A stretch of DNA of 64,000 nucleotides, taken from contig NZ_CP041614.1 of the NCBI RefSeq assembly GCF_007197555.1, positions 4,642,001-4,706,000 on the forward strand. Reading direction: 5' to 3'. Source of the stretch: Shewanella psychropiezotolerans (GTDB lineage Bacteria > Pseudomonadota > Gammaproteobacteria > Enterobacterales > Shewanellaceae). Shown piece by piece: positions 42,894 to 51,769 of the stretch. Numbering within the stretch: position 1 is the stretch's first letter; the number at the start of each line of letters is the position of its first letter. The position numbers and the translations under genes are program-made. Below the pieces are notes generated by a model that had not been told where the DNA came from, ran no database searches, and saw nothing but the letters and a program-made list of their open reading frames with translations.

Positions 42894-44804
42894 ATGAACA
42901 AGTCTATTTTGATACCAACACTATTAAGCATCACTATCACCACGATATTGTCAGCCTGCTCGCCTCTGGAGAGTAAAGAAAACCAGGACAGAAGCGCCAC
43001 AGAGCAATCGACTCAAGCAGCAAGCAACACTGCCCCTAAGCAAGAGACAAGCGATACTAATCAGTCAGTGGCCGTCAATCCCTCTAAGGATGTGTACTTC
43101 GGTGAGACCCATATGCACACCGCTTTCTCACTGGATGCTTATCTCGGTGGTACACGCTTAACCCATGAAGATGCCTACCGCTATGCTCAGGGCGAAACCA
43201 TTAACCTGATGGGCCGAGAGCTGAAACGTCATCGCCCGTTGGACTTCATCGCAGTAACTGACCATGCTGAATACATCGGTGAAATGTATACCAATTTGAC
43301 CGAAGGTGCAGAAGGGCACAACCAAAAGTTGCTCAAAGAGCTACGGGGCATGACAGATATCAAGGACCGTGAAGCTTGGTTTATGAAGTACGTTATCTCC
43401 AGTAATCGCGGAACCCATCCAGCTCACCCTCCCTTCTTCACCGGTCCCGAGTCAGTCAAGAGTGCCTGGAAAATCATGCAGGAAACGGCGGACAGATATA
43501 ACCAGCCCGGCAAATTTACCGCCCTTAAAGCCTTTGAGTGGAGCGGTGCTCCCGGAGGCGGTAATCTGCATAGGAACGTGATTTTCCGCGACGCTCAGGT
43601 ACCCGATGCCCCCATCAGCTATATTGATACCAACCGCGAAGATGGATTATGGCAGTGGATGGCCCAGCAAGAAGCCAAAGGTATGAAGCTGCTGGCGATT
43701 CCCCATAACTCCAACGCCAGTAAGGGCATGATGTTCCCCAGTGTCGATGCAGAGGGCAAGCCTATCGACCTTGAATACGCCCAGACCCGTCAACATTTCG
43801 AGCCTTTGATGGAGATGATGCAAGTTAAAGGTAACTCAGAAGTCCATAGACAGTTCTGGCCAGAGGATGAATTTTCCGACTTTGAAAATGCCGATTCGAT
43901 TCAAAAAAACAGTGGCCGAACCTTTCACAAAAAAGACTTCGTTCGTGAAGGCTTAAAAATGGGACTCGCTTACGAGCAATCCCTCGGCGTCAACCCGTTT
44001 AAATACGGCACCATAGGCGGCACAGATAACCACAATGGTCTGCCCTCCGCTGTTGCTGAAGACAGCTTTATCGGAGCCCATGGTGCTGACGATGGCAGCG
44101 TAAAAGCCCGCCGAACAGGCAAAGTCGTTGGGTGGATTGATGGCAAGGACCTCAGTATCGGCACCCTAGCCGGCGTCTGGGCAACCCAGAACACCCGCAG
44201 TGGTTTATGGGATGCGATGAAGAGCCGTGAGACATATTCCACCACGGGGCCGCGCATCAAGGTGCGTTTCTTCGGCGGCGTCGAACTTCCAGCAAAACCT
44301 AAGAACGGTCAAGAGCTGGTCCAGCAAGGTTACGATTTAGGCGTGCCTATGGGCAGCGACTTGCCTTCAATTGGCTCTGCTCCGACCTTTACCGTCCACG
44401 CAATGAAAGACCCTGACGGCGCGAATCTTGACCGAATACAGATAATCAAGGGTTGGGTCGATGTTAAGGGAAAGACATATGAAAAGATTTTCGATGTGGT
44501 CTGGTCCGATAAACGTAAAAAGGGTGAAGATGGCAAGCTTACACCAGTGGGGAATACCGTCGACCTGACAACAGCCAAGTACACCAATACCATAGGGGCA
44601 ACGGCCCTTATCGGCAGTTGGACCGACTCTGAGTTTAACCCAGAACAGCACGCTTTTTATTACACTCGAGTCATAGAAATACCAACGCCTCGTTGGACCA
44701 CCTATGATGCAGTGAGAAGTAAGCAGCCTCTGCTAGACGACGTGCAAGCCAGCATTCAGGAACGCGCCTGGACATCGCCCATCTGGTATAAGCCTGCGGG
44801 ATAA
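42894..44804 (+). CDS. DUF3604 lipoprotein, PHP-like metal hydrolase fold
   Basis: A 636-residue lipoprotein (lipobox LSAC after a hydrophobic signal) with a low-complexity linker, then a DUF3604 domain. Metal-binding motifs resemble PHP phosphoesterases: YFGETHMHTAFSLDA, FIAVTDHAEYIG and GTIGGTDNHNG. The reaction is unknown. Start at 42894 with AGAGGAT upstream; ATGs at 42873 and 42885 are alternatives. It belongs with the DUF1254/DUF3313/outer-membrane genes opposite, a combination often seen together in marine Gammaproteobacteria. Confidence 0.85.
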   Translation: MNKSILIPTLLSITITTILSACSPLESKENQDRSATEQSTQAASNTAPKQETSDTNQSVAVNPSKDVYFGETHMHTAFSLDAYLGGTRLTHEDAYRYAQGETINLMGRELKRHRPLDFIAVTDHAEYIGEMYTNLTEGAEGHNQKLLKELRGMTDIKDREAWFMKYVISSNRGTHPAHPPFFTGPESVKSAWKIMQETADRYNQPGKFTALKAFEWSGAPGGGNLHRNVIFRDAQVPDAPISYIDTNREDGLWQWMAQQEAKGMKLLAIPHNSNASKGMMFPSVDAEGKPIDLEYAQTRQHFEPLMEMMQVKGNSEVHRQFWPEDEFSDFENADSIQKNSGRTFHKKDFVREGLKMGLAYEQSLGVNPFKYGTIGGTDNHNGLPSAVAEDSFIGAHGADDGSVKARRTGKVVGWIDGKDLSIGTLAGVWATQNTRSGLWDAMKSRETYSTTGPRIKVRFFGGVELPAKPKNGQELVQQGYDLGVPMGSDLPSIGSAPTFTVHAMKDPDGANLDRIQIIKGWVDVKGKTYEKIFDVVWSDKRKKGEDGKLTPVGNTVDLTTAKYTNTIGATALIGSWTDSEFNPEQHAFYYTRVIEIPTPRWTTYDAVRSKQPLLDDVQASIQERAWTSPIWYKPAG

Positions 44805-44886
44805 GTTTGTTTGCGGTAGTAATATCGCACAAAGCACAGACTTTAGGTAATTGCCTGATATATAGTAAAATTTAAAAGGAGTTAAG

Positions 44887-45010
44887 ATGAAAAACACACG
44901 ATTTCTCATACTTGTGTGCTTGATGTTTCCTGCAGTGTCGGCTGAAGAGGGGTTAGCAGAAATCTCAAAAAATTGAGCGACCCAACATCGAATACCTGGG
45001 CACTTTTTAC
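44887..45010 (+). pseudogene. Outer-membrane transporter gene fragment, cut by IS6 element
   Basis: ATG 44887 with AAAGGAG upstream opens a signal peptide (MKNTRFLILVCLMFPAVSAE) and stops at 44974. Adding one A to the A6 at 44967-44972 continues the frame as KKLSDPTSNTWALFT up to the left end of the insertion sequence at 45011. LSDPTSN-W is the start of the same outer-membrane family as the 41784 gene. The remainder of the gene is gone. A second, related transporter therefore once followed DUF3604. Confidence 0.6.
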
Positions 45011-45837
45011 GGCTCTGTTGCAAAGATTGAGCCTAGCCCGAAAGTACTCCGGTTATCTGGATGATTATTAATAGTTTACCAGTGCATTGGTGATTAGACG
45101 GATCTCTCCTGCTATTCCTTGACCGGATAACCAGGTATTGAACTGCCCTTTTTTAAACATGTGCATCACTTCAAATCCTTTGATAGTGGCATAAGCCGTC
45201 TTCATCGATTTGAATCCTCTCACAGGATTGATGAGCCTTTTCAGTTTTCCATGATCAGCTTCTACCGCATTGTTCAGGTATTTAATTTGCCGGTGTTCAA
45301 GCGCTTCAGGACATTTGCCTTCTTGCTTTAATTCCGTAATGGCTACACCGTAGGAAGCGGCCTTGTCGGTATTGATGGCGGAGGGACATTCCCAGCATTT
45401 GAGCCCTTTCAAAGCTTTACCCAAAAACCGTTTAGCCGCCTTAGCATTACGTCTGGACGATAAATAAAAGTCGATGGTATGACCTTGTTTATCGACAGCC
45501 CGATACAGATACACCCATTTGCCTTTCACTTTGATGTAGGTTTCATCGACCTTCCTGCTTAATCCTGCTTTGGGCTTCCAATACCACCTTAATCGTTTTT
45601 CTATTTCTGGCGCATAACGCTGAACCCAGCGATAAATCATACTGTGGTCAACATTGATACCACGCTCACTGAGCATCTCTTCGAGTTCTCGATAGCTGAT
45701 CCCGTATTTACAATACCAACGTACAGCCCAAATGATAATGTCGTGGGAAAATTGTCGATACTTAATGAGTGTCATGAGATAGCAGGCCTAAAACAAAAGA
45801 GGAGCTTAGCTGATTCGACGATCTTTGCAACAGAGCC
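45011..45837. mobile_element. IS6-family insertion sequence, 827 bp
   Basis: Terminal inverted repeats GGCTCTGTTGCAAAGATTG (left) and CGATCTTTGCAACAGAGCC (right) match 18 of 19 and have the IS26/IS6 type end. It encloses one transposase on the minus strand. Flanking octamers CTTTTTAC and CATTTTGA are not a target duplication, which suggests it arrived or was left by IS6-type cointegration or a deletion. Confidence 0.9.
45068..45775 (-). CDS. IS6-family transposase
   Basis: A 235-residue DDE transposase, full length for the family: helix-turn-helix N-terminus (ISYRELEEMLSERGINVDHS), then the catalytic triad in VDETYIKVKGKW, INTDKAASYG and NNAVEADHGKLKRLI. It forms cointegrates between replicons. 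No disrupting mutation seen, so it may be active. Confidence 0.93.
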   Translation of the reverse strand: MTLIKYRQFSHDIIIWAVRWYCKYGISYRELEEMLSERGINVDHSMIYRWVQRYAPEIEKRLRWYWKPKAGLSRKVDETYIKVKGKWVYLYRAVDKQGHTIDFYLSSRRNAKAAKRFLGKALKGLKCWECPSAINTDKAASYGVAITELKQEGKCPEALEHRQIKYLNNAVEADHGKLKRLINPVRGFKSMKTAYATIKGFEVMHMFKKGQFNTWLSGQGIAGEIRLITNALVNY

Positions 45838-45885
45838 CATTTTGAAAGAGCTGCTAACAGTTTTAAATGATGCTGTCATAAAGCA

Positions 45886-45913
45886 AAAAAACCGCCGATT
45901 AAGGCGGTTTTTT
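45886..45913. terminator. Bidirectional terminator right of the IS
   Basis: AAAAAACCGCC / GGCGGTTTTTT with GATTAA loop. It follows a short gene tail (FERAANSFK then TGA at 45868-45870) whose body is missing. The rest, up to the right repeat at 46000, shows no gene. Confidence 0.8.
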
Positions 45914-45999
45914 ATTTTCCTAACGGTTACGTGTGGTCAATGTGTGGACGCCTAAACTATGGTGCCATTATAAATCAATAACTTACAAGCTTACAGCAA

Positions 46000-46012
46000 G
46001 CCTCAGATGAGG
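46000..46012. repeat. Right 13-bp direct repeat of the island
   Basis: GCCTCAGATGAGG followed by CCTTTTG. It is the remaining half of the pstS-side terminator: a stem is still possible here but, read from pstS, the U run has been lost to the island. Confidence 0.65.
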
Positions 46013-46054
46013 CCTTTTGAACATTATCAGTCTAGCGATATGAAGATTGTAGAC

Positions 46055-47026
46055 TTAAAGGCGAATGCCCGCTTTGGCTAAATCTTTAGCTGTCACACTA
46101 AGTGGTAGTGGCACATAACCATCTTTCTCTACGATTTGCTGACCTTGCTTAGACAGTGCAAACTTCAAGAATTCACGGTCCATTGGTGATAGGTCTTTGT
46201 TCGGATGCTTGTTCACATAAACATATAGATAACGTGATAATGGGTAAGTACCGCTTGCCGCATTAGCCGCATTAGCTTCGATATACTTAGTCCCCTTCTT
46301 CGCAATGGCCACCGCTCTCACGCCTGCAGTCTTGTAGCCGATACCCGAGTAACCTATGGCATTGAGTGACTGAGACACAGACTGAACCACAGATGCAGAA
46401 CCTGGCTGCTCATTCACGTTTGCCTTGAAGTCACCTTTACACAGTGCTTTCTTCTTGAAGTAACCATAAGTACCCGATACTGAGTTACGACCATAAAGCT
46501 GTACATCACGAGCAGACCAACTACCTTCCAGACCTAAGTCGCCCCAACGCTTAACATCGCTGCCACCACATTTATGCGTCGCAGAGAAGATGTCGTCAAT
46601 CTGTTCGATACTGAGGCCTTTAATTGGGTTATCTTTATGGACAAATACCGCTAAGGCATCGATAGCGACACGAATCGCCGTTGGCTGGTAGCCATAATGC
46701 TTCTCGAACGCTTCAATTTCGTTAGGCTTCATCTTACGGCTCATAGGACCGAACTGAGAAGTCCCTTCCGTGAGCGCTGGAGGCGCAGTAGAAGAGCCAG
46801 CCGCTTGAATTTGGATGTTCACGTTAGGATACATCTCTTTAAACTCTTCGGCCCAAAGCGTCATCATGTTAGCCAGAGTATCTGAGCCTACAGAAGATAG
46901 GTTACCCGATACGCCGCTTGTTTTTTCATAAACAGGTAGTGACGGATCGATTGCAGCAATTGATGCTGCAGAGAATAAACTAGCGGCTGTTAAACTAACC
47001 GCGCCGACAAGCTGTTTCAGTTTCAT
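46055..47026 (-). CDS. pstS: Phosphate ABC transporter substrate-binding protein PstS
   Basis: A 323-residue periplasmic phosphate-binding protein: signal peptide ([12 protein letters not shown]), phosphate-contact motif [31 protein letters not shown] and the later SVSGTYGYF. Start at ATG 47026 preceded by CTGGAG; the open frame runs on to 47131 but crosses a Pho box. pstCAB are not in the window on this side. It lies downstream of phoB-phoR on the same strand with its own promoter. Confidence 0.9.
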   Translation of the reverse strand: MKLKQLVGAVSLTAASLFSAASIAAIDPSLPVYEKTSGVSGNLSSVGSDTLANMMTLWAEEFKEMYPNVNIQIQAAGSSTAPPALTEGTSQFGPMSRKMKPNEIEAFEKHYGYQPTAIRVAIDALAVFVHKDNPIKGLSIEQIDDIFSATHKCGGSDVKRWGDLGLEGSWSARDVQLYGRNSVSGTYGYFKKKALCKGDFKANVNEQPGSASVVQSVSQSLNAIGYSGIGYKTAGVRAVAIAKKGTKYIEANAANAASGTYPLSRYLYVYVNKHPNKDLSPMDREFLKFALSKQGQQIVEKDGYVPLPLSVTAKDLAKAGIRL

Positions 47027-47124
47027 TCTTTGCTCCAGTGTTAAGCGTACTTGCTCATTAATTGAATTAACATTTAAGTTGCAGCCAGTATCTGTTTCTA
47101 TGATGACAAGTCTATTACTCTGGT

Positions 47125-47142
47125 GTGACACTTAGATGACAA
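47125..47142 (-). promoter_or_regulatory. Pho box upstream of pstS
   Basis: Minus strand TTGTCATCTAAGTGTCAC matches the PhoB box (CTGTCAT-N4-CTGTCAT) with two repeats in the right spacing, about 100 bases before pstS. A further TTGTCAT lies nearby at about 47103. Confidence 0.75.
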
Positions 47143-47212
47143 TGTGCGTTTTAAGTGAATTTTTAATGTCTGGTTAAGCTATACACGTTAGTGGCCTCCG
47201 ATTACCCTGAGC

Positions 47213-47240
47213 AAAAAGCAGACTCAAGGTCTGCTTTTTT
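47213..47240. terminator. Terminator after phoR
   Basis: AAAAAGCAGAC / GTCTGCTTTTTT stem with TCAAG loop, between phoR and pstS. It works in either direction. Confidence 0.85.
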
Positions 47241-47266
47241 GTGAACTCGCTAGCCCAATCACTTTT

Positions 47267-48573
47267 TTAATCGGTGTGGTGAGTCCCTTCGATGAGATTC
47301 GTCGGGATAACGAAGCTGAATGTACTGCCCTTGCCAAGTTCACTCTCAATCATTAACTCACTCTGATGATTACTCAGGGCATGTTTAGTGATGGCCAGGC
47401 CTAAGCCTGTACCGCCTCTTTGACGGGTTCTGGCACTGTCCACTCGATAGAAGCGCTCGGTTAACCTGCCGATATGCTGGGACGCAATACCATCACCACT
47501 GTCGGTGACGCTAAACAAGCCACCTGTCGCGACTCGTTTCCAACATACCCTTATCTGACCACCGGGCTCTGTATATCGAATCGCATTAGATATGAGGTTA
47601 GAGCAAGCACTCCTAAGCTCAATTTCATTGCCATAGAGATGATAGTCAGCCTCACAATCAAAACTCAAACTGTATCCCCCTGAGACAAGGCATTGGCTTC
47701 CTCTTTTAACACCTCGATCATATGGTCCATATTGATAATATTGCTTAAATTTAATTCAGCTGAATCTTCTATTCTGGACAGGACTAAGAGTTGTTCGACC
47801 ATAGAGCGCATGCGATTGGTTTGTTGCTGCATCTGGTCCATCGCCTTAACATTTGGCGAGCCAGGTTCTGCCATGGACTGCATCATCTCCAGATAACCTT
47901 GCAGCACTGTGAGTGGGGTTTTCAGCTCGTGAGATACGTTAGCGACAAAATCTTTGCGCATCCCCTCGAGTTGCCTCACCCGAGTAATATCTCTGGCGAT
48001 AAGCAGGAACTGACCCGTGCCATAGCCCATGATACGGATCTCCAGAATGCGTCCCTCAGAGAGTGGCGATGCCAACTCGAATGGCTCTTGATAGGCAGCT
48101 TTCTTGAGGTAATGAGAAAAATCAGGATGACGAATTAAGTTATCGATTCTCTGGCCGCTATCCAGTGGCCAAACGAAACCCAATAACAGCTGGGCAAGCT
48201 TGTTACACCAGATGATGTTGTGCTCAGAATCTAACACCACAGCAGCATCGGGAAGTGCCTCTGCGCCTTGCCTGAAGCGACCAAGCAGGAACGCTAATTG
48301 GGAGACACGTTTACGGTTTTTCCCCTGAAGGCGATAAATACCATTGAAGACACCTTCCCAACTACCGCGACCATTTGGCGGGGTTAGCCTTCTGTCACGC
48401 CATAACCAGAAGTTGAGCCTGGAGAGCTGGCGATAATGCCAGAACAGCAATGCCAGAGTACCGATCAGGAGAACCCAGACAACTTCGCCCAGGAGCAGAC
48501 CAAGAATAAAACATAACACCAGATAGGTTACTAATCGAGATAGTAGTCGATAACCCGAATATGAATCAAACAT
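47267..48573 (-). pseudogene. phoR: PhoR phosphate sensor kinase, frameshifted
   Basis: Two frames together give one PhoR of about 435 residues. The first has two N-terminal membrane helices, a PAS domain (ALPDAAVVLDSEHNIIWCNK) and the H-box VANVSHELKTPLTVLQGYLE, ending at NALSQGDTV. The second carries the ATP-binding domain: LISNAIRYTEPGG, VTDSGDGIA, GGTGLGLAITKH. One extra G in the CCCCC (plus strand) at 47676-47680 restores QGGYSLSFDCEA. If the frameshift is real the cell lacks a normal PhoR; a sequencing indel is equally plausible. Confidence 0.88.
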
Positions 48574-48655
48574 AGAAATTGCATCGAAACCATAGGTAAG
48601 AGACGGGCACAAGATAACCTAAATTAGATCTCGTGCCTAACGCTTTCAAGCTAAG

Positions 48656-49345
48656 TTACAGTCTCGTTGAGAATCGGTAACCGGCACCACGAACCGTTTG
48701 AATCAGACGATCGTGTTCAGATGGCTCAATCGCCTTTCGTAAGCGCCTGATATGCACATCGACCGTTCTGTCTTCAACATAGACATTGGTGCCCCAAACA
48801 TTATCGAGTAACTGCTCACGACTGTAAACCCGCTCAGGATGAGTCATAAAGAAATGCAGTAACCTGAATTCTGTCGGCCCCATATCCAATACCAGATCCC
48901 CTACGGTCACTCTGTGACTGACAGGGTCTAACATAAGCCCCTGAACATCGATAGGCTCTTCTGAACTGGTAGGAGAGCTGCGGCGCATCACTGCCTTGAT
49001 TCTAGCCACTAACTCTTTCGGAGAGAATGGCTTAGTGATGTAGTCGTCGGCGCCCACTTCCAGGCCGCGCACCTTATCTTCCTCTTCACCACGCGCCGTG
49101 AGCATGATAATAGGGATCTGACGAGTAAACTCATCCTGGCGCAGACGCTTTGCAAGTTGGATCCCGCTACCGCCTGGAAACATCCAGTCTAATAAAATAA
49201 GATCGGGATACGGCTCCGATATCATGTCTAGTGCGGAATCGAAATCTTCCGCCGATGTTGTGGTAAAACCATGTTGCTCTAGAACAAATGTCAGCATCTC
49301 TCGGATAGCCAACTCATCTTCAACAATTAATATCTTAGCAGTCAT
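48656..49345 (-). CDS. phoB: PhoB phosphate response regulator
   Basis: A 229-residue OmpR-family regulator: receiver with EDE pair, phosphoacceptor Asp in [13 protein letters not shown] (the DWM sequence is typical of PhoB), LTARGEE and [11 protein letters not shown]-terminal DNA-binding domain [20 protein letters not shown], then [12 protein letters not shown]. It activates phosphate-starvation genes. Start ATG 49345; TTG two codons upstream is unlikely. phoR follows after 82 bases. Confidence 0.94.
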   Translation of the reverse strand: MTAKILIVEDELAIREMLTFVLEQHGFTTTSAEDFDSALDMISEPYPDLILLDWMFPGGSGIQLAKRLRQDEFTRQIPIIMLTARGEEEDKVRGLEVGADDYITKPFSPKELVARIKAVMRRSSPTSSEEPIDVQGLMLDPVSHRVTVGDLVLDMGPTEFRLLHFFMTHPERVYSREQLLDNVWGTNVYVEDRTVDVHIRRLRKAIEPSEHDRLIQTVRGAGYRFSTRL

Positions 49346-49425
49346 ATGCAATCTTCTGTCAGTGAATGTTCGCGCTTCTATTATTGGTCAGTTTTATTAC
49401 AAAATTATGATCGGCTAGGCATATA

Positions 49426-49463
49426 TTGTCATAAAGTGCAGATTATTGTCATAAAACTTATAT
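49426..49463. promoter_or_regulatory. Pho-box-like repeats upstream of phoB
   Basis: TTGTCATAAAG at 49426-49436 and TTGTCATAAAACTTA at 49446-49460, 20 bases apart, in the porin-phoB spacer. They fit PhoB half-sites but not the perfect 11-bp phasing, so autoregulation of phoB is plausible rather than shown. Confidence 0.5.
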
Positions 49464-49483
49464 CAAAGGGTAAAAGTACAGCA

Positions 49484-49510
49484 TAAAAAAAGGAGGCCTA
49501 AGCCTCCTTA
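49484..49510 (-). terminator. Terminator after the porin gene
   Basis: AAGGAGGC / GCCTCCTT stem with CTAA loop; the minus strand continues with seven T. Confidence 0.88.
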
Positions 49511-49538
49511 TTCTCGCTTTGTTCTTTAATCAGAACAG

Positions 49539-50498
49539 TTAGAACTTATGTTCGATACCAAGACCTAGGAACTTGTCATCGTTTTCAACGTTTTCGTATG
49601 AACGATTAGTATAGAAAGCAATAAGCTTAGTCGGCTTACCTAGCTTGTAATCGGCGCCCACTGTCCATGAATCACCCTTGTTTTCCATGTCCTGATACTG
49701 AGTTTTAAGTACCACAGCATCGATAGTGTAAGACGCGCTTAAAAGGTAACCTGTGTAGCTGTCTCCATCGAAAGGATTAACGACATCATTATCATCGTAT
49801 TCATAAACCTTCTCTTCCTGTTGATACATGGCGCCAAGCTTAAATCCAGCAATCTTGCCTTGAACCGTTGCACGAGCAACTTGGTAGCCCTTAACGTCTG
49901 AATCATAGGCGATAGAAGCATAGATAGGTGACTTCTTAAGACCCTTGTCACCATACATGGCAGCCAAACTGTATCCATCTTGCTCTAACTGGTCACTGTC
50001 ACCACTTGCCGCATAAGTCACACCAAACTTAAAACCACTGAAAGAAGGCGTGATATACGTGGCGGTCTGGGCCAGGCGGTTTTCACCCTTAAATAGGTTC
50101 TTGATATCGCCAGACATATCGTTAAACAGGTCGACTTTACCTTGGGACTGCTTAAGCTGGGTATCGTTACGACCCACAGCTATTGAACCAAAACCGCCTC
50201 TGAGACCCACAAATTGGTTACGGGCCTTGAAATTCTCTTTGTCATCATCACCGGTATCAACTTCATACTCGATTGTATAAAACGCCTCTAATGAACTGCT
50301 AAGCTCGAACGCCCCCTTCACACCAAAACGTGACGCGTTACTTTGAATCGTAGTCTCTGAATCACCGTTAACATCATTAGACTGAGCCGTGATGTTCAAC
50401 TTACCGTAGACAGTGAGAGGATCTGCCGCATGTGCAGAAGCTAGAGTGGCGGTAGCAAGCGCAGAAGCTAGTAAAGTTTTACAAAAAACGTTCATCAT
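49539..50498 (-). CDS. Outer-membrane porin, Pho-regulated type
   Basis: A 319-residue general porin: signal peptide (ATLASAHAADP), first strand LTVYGKLNITAQS, the NQFVGLRGGFGSIAVGRNDT loop region typical of OmpC-like trimeric porins, and C-terminal ...LGLGIEHKF with terminal Phe. Its place directly upstream of phoB and a Pho box in its promoter region suggest a PhoE-like role in phosphate or anion uptake. AAAGGATTAA precedes the start; a second ATG is the next codon. Confidence 0.9.
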   Translation of the reverse strand: MMNVFCKTLLASALATATLASAHAADPLTVYGKLNITAQSNDVNGDSETTIQSNASRFGVKGAFELSSSLEAFYTIEYEVDTGDDDKENFKARNQFVGLRGGFGSIAVGRNDTQLKQSQGKVDLFNDMSGDIKNLFKGENRLAQTATYITPSFSGFKFGVTYAASGDSDQLEQDGYSLAAMYGDKGLKKSPIYASIAYDSDVKGYQVARATVQGKIAGFKLGAMYQQEEKVYEYDDNDVVNPFDGDSYTGYLLSASYTIDAVVLKTQYQDMENKGDSWTVGADYKLGKPTKLIAFYTNRSYENVENDDKFLGLGIEHKF

Positions 50499-50677
50499 TT
50501 AATCCTTTCGACGTATCTGTTCGTCTGGGTTATTGGTTTGGACGGCCAGAAGTTTGCAATGTTTCTGTTGCAGTTTTATTTCAATCTAGATCAATTTTCA
50601 TAAAAAACCAGTAACCAAGAGAAAAAATAAAAACAAACCCCATATACATCAAGGGATACAGAGCAACAAAACCGAAT

Positions 50678-50695
50678 ATGACAGTTTTATGAATT
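50678..50695 (-). promoter_or_regulatory. Pho box upstream of the porin
   Basis: Minus strand AATTCATAAAACTGTCAT matches about 15 of 18 positions of the PhoB box. About 180 bases upstream of the porin start, in the divergent spacer shared with rdgC. Confidence 0.65.
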
Positions 50696-50790
50696 ATCCT
50701 GAACCTTGCCATATTCATAAGTACTTTCGGGTTTACCAGAGAGTGACAATGTCTTACACTGCGGCTTCATTTTTTGATTGAGCGCCTATT

Positions 50791-51702
50791 ATGTGGTTTA
50801 AGAACCTGACTGTTTATCGTTTTAATAAACCTTTCTCTGTTGACACTGAGGCTCTTGAAAAGTCATTGGAAGACTTCACTTTCTCTCCATGCTCAAGTCA
50901 AGACATCAGCAAATTCGGTTTCTCTAATGCTCTGGGGAAACAGGGGCAAACTCTGGTTCACAGTGCCAGTAACAGACACCTAATCTGTGCAACTAAAGAA
51001 GAAAAAATCCTTCCTTCACAAGTGGTTAAAGAAGCCTTAGAAGATAAAGTCGCTCAAATCGAAGCCGAAGAAGATCGCAAACTCGCTAAGAAAGAGAAAG
51101 ACGCATTAAAAGACGAAATAATCATCACCTTATTGCCGCGCGCCTTCTCAAGACGTAGTCAAATTCGCGCCCTGATCATCCCTGAGATTGAGATGATCTT
51201 GGTCGACAGTTCGAGCGCAGCTAAGTCCGAAGAGTTTTTGGCTTTGTTACGTAAAGCTATGGGCTCTTTGCCGATCATCCCTCTGAGTTTTAAGGCGCCT
51301 ATCGAGAGTCAATTAACCGATTGGGTTAAGACTAACTCGACGCCTGCACCTTTCGAGATGCAAGATGAAGCTGAATTTAAGTCAGACTCAGATGAAGGTG
51401 GCATTGTCCGTTTCAAACAACAAGACTTGACCGAAGCCGAAGTGCTAGCCCATATCGAAGTGGGTAAGCAAGTTCATAAACTGGCGCTGCATTTCGGCGA
51501 ATCGATTGCTTTCTTATTGCAATCAGATGCTGGCATCAAGCGCCTCAAGTTCTCTGAAGAGTTCAGAGCCGGCAATGATGAAGTGGGTACCGAAGATCCT
51601 ATGGCCAGACTCGACGCCGATTTCGCCTTGATGGGTAGCGAGCTTATCGCCTTAATGAACTCACTGGTAGACGTCTTAGGTGGACTGGAAGAGAGTATCT
51701 AA
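50791..51702 (+). CDS. rdgC: Recombination-associated protein RdgC
   Basis: A 303-residue protein that matches RdgC along its length (start [11 protein letters not shown], then [20 protein letters not shown] and [12 protein letters not shown]). RdgC is a ring-shaped dimeric DNA-binding protein that modulates RecA. Length is exact for the family. A terminator follows directly. Divergent from the porin gene. Confidence 0.95.
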   Translation: MWFKNLTVYRFNKPFSVDTEALEKSLEDFTFSPCSSQDISKFGFSNALGKQGQTLVHSASNRHLICATKEEKILPSQVVKEALEDKVAQIEAEEDRKLAKKEKDALKDEIIITLLPRAFSRRSQIRALIIPEIEMILVDSSSAAKSEEFLALLRKAMGSLPIIPLSFKAPIESQLTDWVKTNSTPAPFEMQDEAEFKSDSDEGGIVRFKQQDLTEAEVLAHIEVGKQVHKLALHFGESIAFLLQSDAGIKRLKFSEEFRAGNDEVGTEDPMARLDADFALMGSELIALMNSLVDVLGGLEESI

Positions 51703-51718
51703 TACCTTAACCCGTTAC

Positions 51719-51756
51719 AAAAAACCGCTAACAACTTCTGTTTTTAGCGGTTTTTT
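51719..51756. terminator. Terminator after rdgC
   Basis: AAAAACCGCTAA / TTAGCGGTTTTTT around a 12-nt loop; A and T runs on the two sides let it serve both rdgC and the convergent M61 gene. Confidence 0.88.
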
Positions 51757-51769
51757 AATGGAAATCAGT

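Larger units (their letters stand above)
33440..46012. mobile_element. Accessory island flanked by a 13-bp direct repeat
   Basis: GCCTCAGATGAGG occurs at 33440-33452 and again at 46000-46012. Between them lie plasmid/ICE-type genes (truncated topB, H-NS-like), an integron-type cassette, a DUF cluster and an IS6 element; outside are ordinary Shewanella genes. Removing the island and one repeat joins AAAAAAG to CCTTTTG around the core and restores a perfect bidirectional terminator after pstS. No integrase is present, and the left end cuts into topB, so the element is truncated or composite. Confidence 0.65.

Noticed and set aside
45003..45845. 8-bp target duplication of the IS6 element
   Set aside because: The flanking octamers CTTTTTAC and CATTTTGA do not match.
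45644..45955. Plus-strand 103-codon frame running from the IS into its right flank
   Set aside because: It is antisense to the transposase, crosses the IS end and reads through a strong terminator.
49224..49418. Plus-strand frame antisense to phoB
   Set aside because: Shadow of a well-supported gene with no signals of its own; the same applies to other frames antisense to phoR, rdgC, the RND pump and the TonB receptors.
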